This document shows positions 60,471-64,000 of a stretch of 64,000 nucleotides of DNA, in pieces. The stretch comes from Otis tarda (taxonomy: Eukaryota; Chordata; Aves; Otidiformes; Otididae). Under the pieces are notes generated by a model, which ran no database searches, was not told the DNA's origin, and saw only the letters and a list, made by a program, of their open reading frames with translations. Made by a program: the position numbers and the translations under genes. The stretch covers positions 4,410,501 to 4,474,500 of the forward strand of contig CM048576.1 in the NCBI GenBank assembly GCA_026413225.1, in the 5' to 3' direction. Each line of letters opens with the position of its first letter. The first letter of the stretch is position 1.

Positions 60471-63059
60471 CTTCCTCATCAAGCTAGGAGTGTACTTTGG
60501 GGACTACTCCAGGTTTCAAGCCTGCTTTAACAATTTAAGTGCTTGTGACAAAGAGGAGGGACATGTGAACAACTAAGGAAGTGCTGATTTCACACACATC
60601 TGTAAAGACTGAGTGGAGGACAAGGGGATCTGGGTTCCGAGGCTACCTTTCATGATTCAGAAAGCCTCTCCACCTTCAGCCCATGCTTTTTGGTGAAATG
60701 AAAGCGTTAGCCTGGCAGACTGTCACAAGGAGACAGACAGGGATTTTTGTATAGCTACCTCTAGGTATCTCTGCTCCTGCATCACTCTGGAGAAGACAGG
60801 TGGGCTGTCCTGCTCTGAACCTGAGCCTACTTGCATGAGTCAGACCTGCACACCTTTGACACCAGCAAGGAAAATGGATGGAAATCTCTCCCCTCTCTCA
60901 GGACTCACTTGGTAGATGCCAAGTGAACTACAGCAGGGCATAACCAGGCAGAGGGAGCAGCAAATGAGTCTGACTAGCTCCATTTGCTATCCTGGTGAGT
61001 GACTTCCCCTGCAGAGATGGGGAGTGTGATCTCTGGAGGAACCTGTCAGATAACACTAGGAGCTGCACAGGGATTTATGCTGGCAGGGGCACAACATTTC
61101 ACTTCAATGACACTTGCTTTCTTAATATTTTAATCATGCTGTTAACCTCAAGACTTGAGGCACACAGGCGGCTGCCACCCTCCCCACTGTGCCCTCCACT
61201 GATGAAGCCGAGCCCTGCAGCGAATGCCAGGCTGACAGTGTTCAGCACAGCGCACACAGCTCAGAAGTTCTCCCAGCTTGTGCGTCACAGTGCACATCAC
61301 GCCAGAGACCAAGAGGCCAATTACCCATTTTCTTCCACTGAATTCAATGGTGCTCACATCGCAGAAAAGCAACACAGAAGAAACAAGAAAGAAAGTCAAG
61401 GTCAAGACAGCCAGGGCTGCAGGACTCACTTCTGCATTCCTTAGTAATTACAGATAGCTAAATGCCACAACAGCCTTGTTTTCCAGCCAGTCCCATGCTG
61501 CATTCTTACGAATGACTAGTAATAAAGGCATCACAGAAAGGCAGGAAACCCTCGATGTTCAATCCCGTGTGCAAGATTCATAGGATCATTCACTAGCTAA
61601 CAAATTCCCTGCTATTTCAGTAACTTAGGACATTTTTCACATCCTTGATCTGTTTTGCTTTCTTCCCTTGGATTACTTTAGTTTGGGAGCTTTTGGTCTT
61701 GTTTTAAATGTATTATTCTAGCATACACGTATCCTAAGGAAATGTTTCCAAGACTCATGCACACAGAGAAGATTTTCAAGATACTTGTGGACACATCTAT
61801 TATGGGACTGCATATTTGCAAGGGACTATATTTGGCGAGCCAGATGATTGCTTCTAATCCAGGGTCCTATGTTATATTAGTGTAAGCTAACCATCTACAC
61901 TGATCATATACAGGTGGTGTGTTAATCTGATGTTAGTTCTACTCACAAGAGTAATCAGACTACTCTCAGATGTACAAATGGATATGAAAAGGAACCTGTT
62001 CCAAACAGAGAAAGGCAGAAAACTATTAAATGCTTTCCTAATTCTGCAATTCAACAACCAGAGAAATGAACACTGTAACGAACTGAGTTTTCCAAGTCTA
62101 CCTTGCAGCTTAATAAAGTCCTTTCTAGGAGAAAGAAGAAAGCAAAGGCTCTGAGGACTCAACTTCTAACAGGTTGTGCAGAACAGCAGTGGGTGGAGCC
62201 ATGGCAAGCCCCATGCAGAGAATATTACAGAGCAAGTGGGAAGGCAACAGCGAAACATCCCAGGCTGCTATTCAGTCTGGCAAATGAGCTGTACCCAGCC
62301 CTGTACGACAGGAGACTGCAGGCAGGTGTCTGGTCGCTCACAGGAGACAGGGCAATAAATCCTTCCTGCCACTTCCTGCTCTTCGCCAGCACATTTTGAC
62401 AGGGAGAGAATTGAACAGTATCACTAACAGACAGGGAAAAAATTATAAGGTTCATTTAGAAGGCAGTAAAAAGAGGGAATTTTCATTTTCCATTTAAAAT
62501 CACTACATAATAATTCTTTCATAGTGGTTTCAGTAGGGGAGCAGGAGCCAAGGGAACCTCTCAAAACATTGCAGTATCCAGCTCCACAACTGGGATGGGT
62601 GCCTGAGCTCTGCCTGAGAGCAAGCAGCTTTGAGATCGCAAAAGGCAGAGGATTTCAGGCAAACATAAGGACTGGTGCATGTTTTCAACACCTGCAAATT
62701 CCAGCTAAACCTATGGCCTCTTTAAACTGAAGCACATTACAAAGCGATAACAAAAAGACCCATTTCTTTAAGGACCTTATACTATCCTAAAGGAAACAGG
62801 ACACTGTGTTATCACTGGGAAACAAAGTCCTGAAGGCACTAGATGATATGACCAATAGAAAATCAGGCTTCTGCACCGTGCATATCTACATATATAGTCT
62901 ATAAAAGCCCGAAAGTGTGAGCATCCTCACACATTAGTGGATAGTAGGGAGGATATACATGACAGCATTAAAATCAAAGTTCTGCCATTAATTCTTGTTG
63001 GTTCCTTGCATGAAATAACTGTGATTTCAGGAGCAATCCTGGAAAACTGGAACAGATAT

Positions 63060-63190
63060 TAAGCATGTGTGCAAGCATTGATTAAGGCCTTTGAATCAGT
63101 ATAGGCTGGTTAGCATGAGTGAGAACAAGGTCCTGGAGAGGATATGAATACACGCACAAGTCAGAACTATGGAGTCACAAATGGAAAAGG
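63060..63190 (+). repeat. Possible relic of CR1-type LINE coding region
   Basis: TATAGGCTGGTTAGCATGAG followed by a GGTCCTGGAGAGGATATGAA segment resembles the reverse-transcriptase region of older CR1 elements (AATTATAGGCCAGTCAGCC type). Only a short stretch aligns and the flanks are not recognised. Confidence 0.25.
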
Positions 63191-64000
63191 CACACAAGCA
63201 AAGTATACCTTTGCATCACGCTCAGCAAAGTAATCACAGGCTTTCTCTGGTAACTGTTTTCCTATTCTCCTTTCCATAATCTTGTAAATACCTACAAACA
63301 GGCCTCAGCTGGATGTACAGGGAGATGATTGATGCAATCAACTTATATGTAATTAGTAACCAAAGCAATAAGAACAGTCTTCTAGTGTTTCATTGGGGAC
63401 CTAATAATGATACATACATTATTTATAGAGACATATACATACCATTTGCACACGTATATTTGGAGTTATGCCCATGGTTAGATGATTAAAAGCCATGAAT
63501 AGTACTGAAGGCTCTGTTTTGCTGTTGCATTAGGGGTTTTGAGGGGATGCCAAAAGCTGATAGCTCCTACAATGCCACAGTCCCTGTTTGGATCAGAAAG
63601 GCCACAAAAGTGTATTAACTGTTACTTAAATCCATTGTGCAATTCCTGCTCTTTTCATTTATTCAATTTTGTATTAGTATGTTTTTTCACAATATTGACA
63701 AGAGTTTCATTTGTTAAAGCTAAGTGTGATGCTACGGAAATCAATAGCATAATGATAAATTTTCTGTAGGATAGGATCTGATTCCCAATCTTTTACCTGA
63801 ATTGCTCTATTGATCTGTGGAAAAAATGGATTACAAATAAAGTAGAAGACAATTAAATACTATACAGTTAGCACTAAGCCTCAAGAAAGATGACTTAAAC
63901 ACAAATGATAGAACTCGGTAACCAGCTTTTGTTCCTACTTTTTTAAAGGATATAAACCCTTCCATTTCAGTGCTCAGGCCAGCATCTAATTTGTGTATGT

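Larger units (their letters stand above)
56994..64000. other. Downstream intergenic DNA to window end
   Basis: No gene seen. It includes T-rich and C/T runs, a TATAAAAG octamer at 62900-62907 with nothing recognisable after it, and a doubtful CR1-coding relic near 63060. NECTIN1, the next gene on this side in mammals, was not found. Confidence 0.6.

Noticed and set aside
61148-61429. Minus-strand 93-residue open frame with a hydrophobic start (ALAVLTLTFFLVSSVLLF)
   Set aside because: It resembles a signal or membrane segment, but the rest matches no family I know. A + strand frame of similar length covers the same bases, and there is no splice or promoter support. Probably chance.
62900-62907. 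TATAAAAG octamer resembling a strong TATA box
   Set aside because: Nothing that looks like a gene or conserved exon follows within the window, and one octamer is not enough.
35641-64000. Search for NECTIN1 exons, tRNAs, rRNAs and CRISPR-like arrays
   Set aside because: No immunoglobulin-like exon, no tRNA B-box in context, no rRNA sequence and no spaced identical repeats were found by eye.

Overview
The window is vertebrate nuclear DNA, most likely from a bird. It has AT-rich spacer, GT-AG introns of 0.4 to 7.7 kb, a 5'-truncated CR1 LINE with the typical avian 3' end, a lone LTR of a type common in bird genomes, and several worn MIR-like and L3/CR1-like fragments. I see no bacterial, viral-genome, CRISPR, rRNA or tRNA signature. 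The LTR type makes me lean towards Neoaves, but that is inference from memory of such sequences.

One protein-coding gene can be fully supported: TRIM29 (also called ATDC), on the + strand. It can be read in nine coding exons from an ATG at 9712 to a TGA at 33361, giving about 591 residues (human about 588). All nine exons join in frame at GT-AG boundaries, and the encoded protein follows the human order throughout: Ser/basic-rich N-terminus, two B-boxes without a RING, coiled coil, and a family-specific C-terminal tail. Exons 6 and 7 are small and diverged. They were placed by splice signals, by phase and by weak residue alignment to the human tail. Two boundaries are ambiguous in a biologically interesting way: a CAG/TAG tandem acceptor at exon 7 and two in-phase donors 6 nt apart at exon 6.

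Layout: 1-9.4 kb is the upstream flank, GC-richer and pyrimidine-rich in its first 2.6 kb, with two weak minus-strand exon-like segments and no identifiable gene. 9.4-9.7 kb holds a possible TATA-like promoter and the 5' UTR, without a CpG island. 9.7-33.4 kb is TRIM29. 33.4-35.6 kb is its likely 3' UTR, with two candidate polyadenylation sites. 35.6-64 kb is a long non-coding interval, in keeping with the gene-poor stretch between TRIM29 and NECTIN1 in mammals. It holds a small CpG-dense cluster at 37.4 kb, the CR1 at 42.2 kb, a 24-bp perfect palindrome at 51.9 kb, the LTR at 56.4-57.0 kb, and several simple repeats.

I found no convincing previously undescribed system. The items most worth checking are the alternative splice choices in the TRIM29 tail, the reiterated Arg/Lys-Ser motif in its N-terminus, the change beside the stress-kinase site in exon 8, the CpG cluster at 37.4 kb, and the 24-bp palindrome. 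Family statements and human comparisons come from memory, not from a search.
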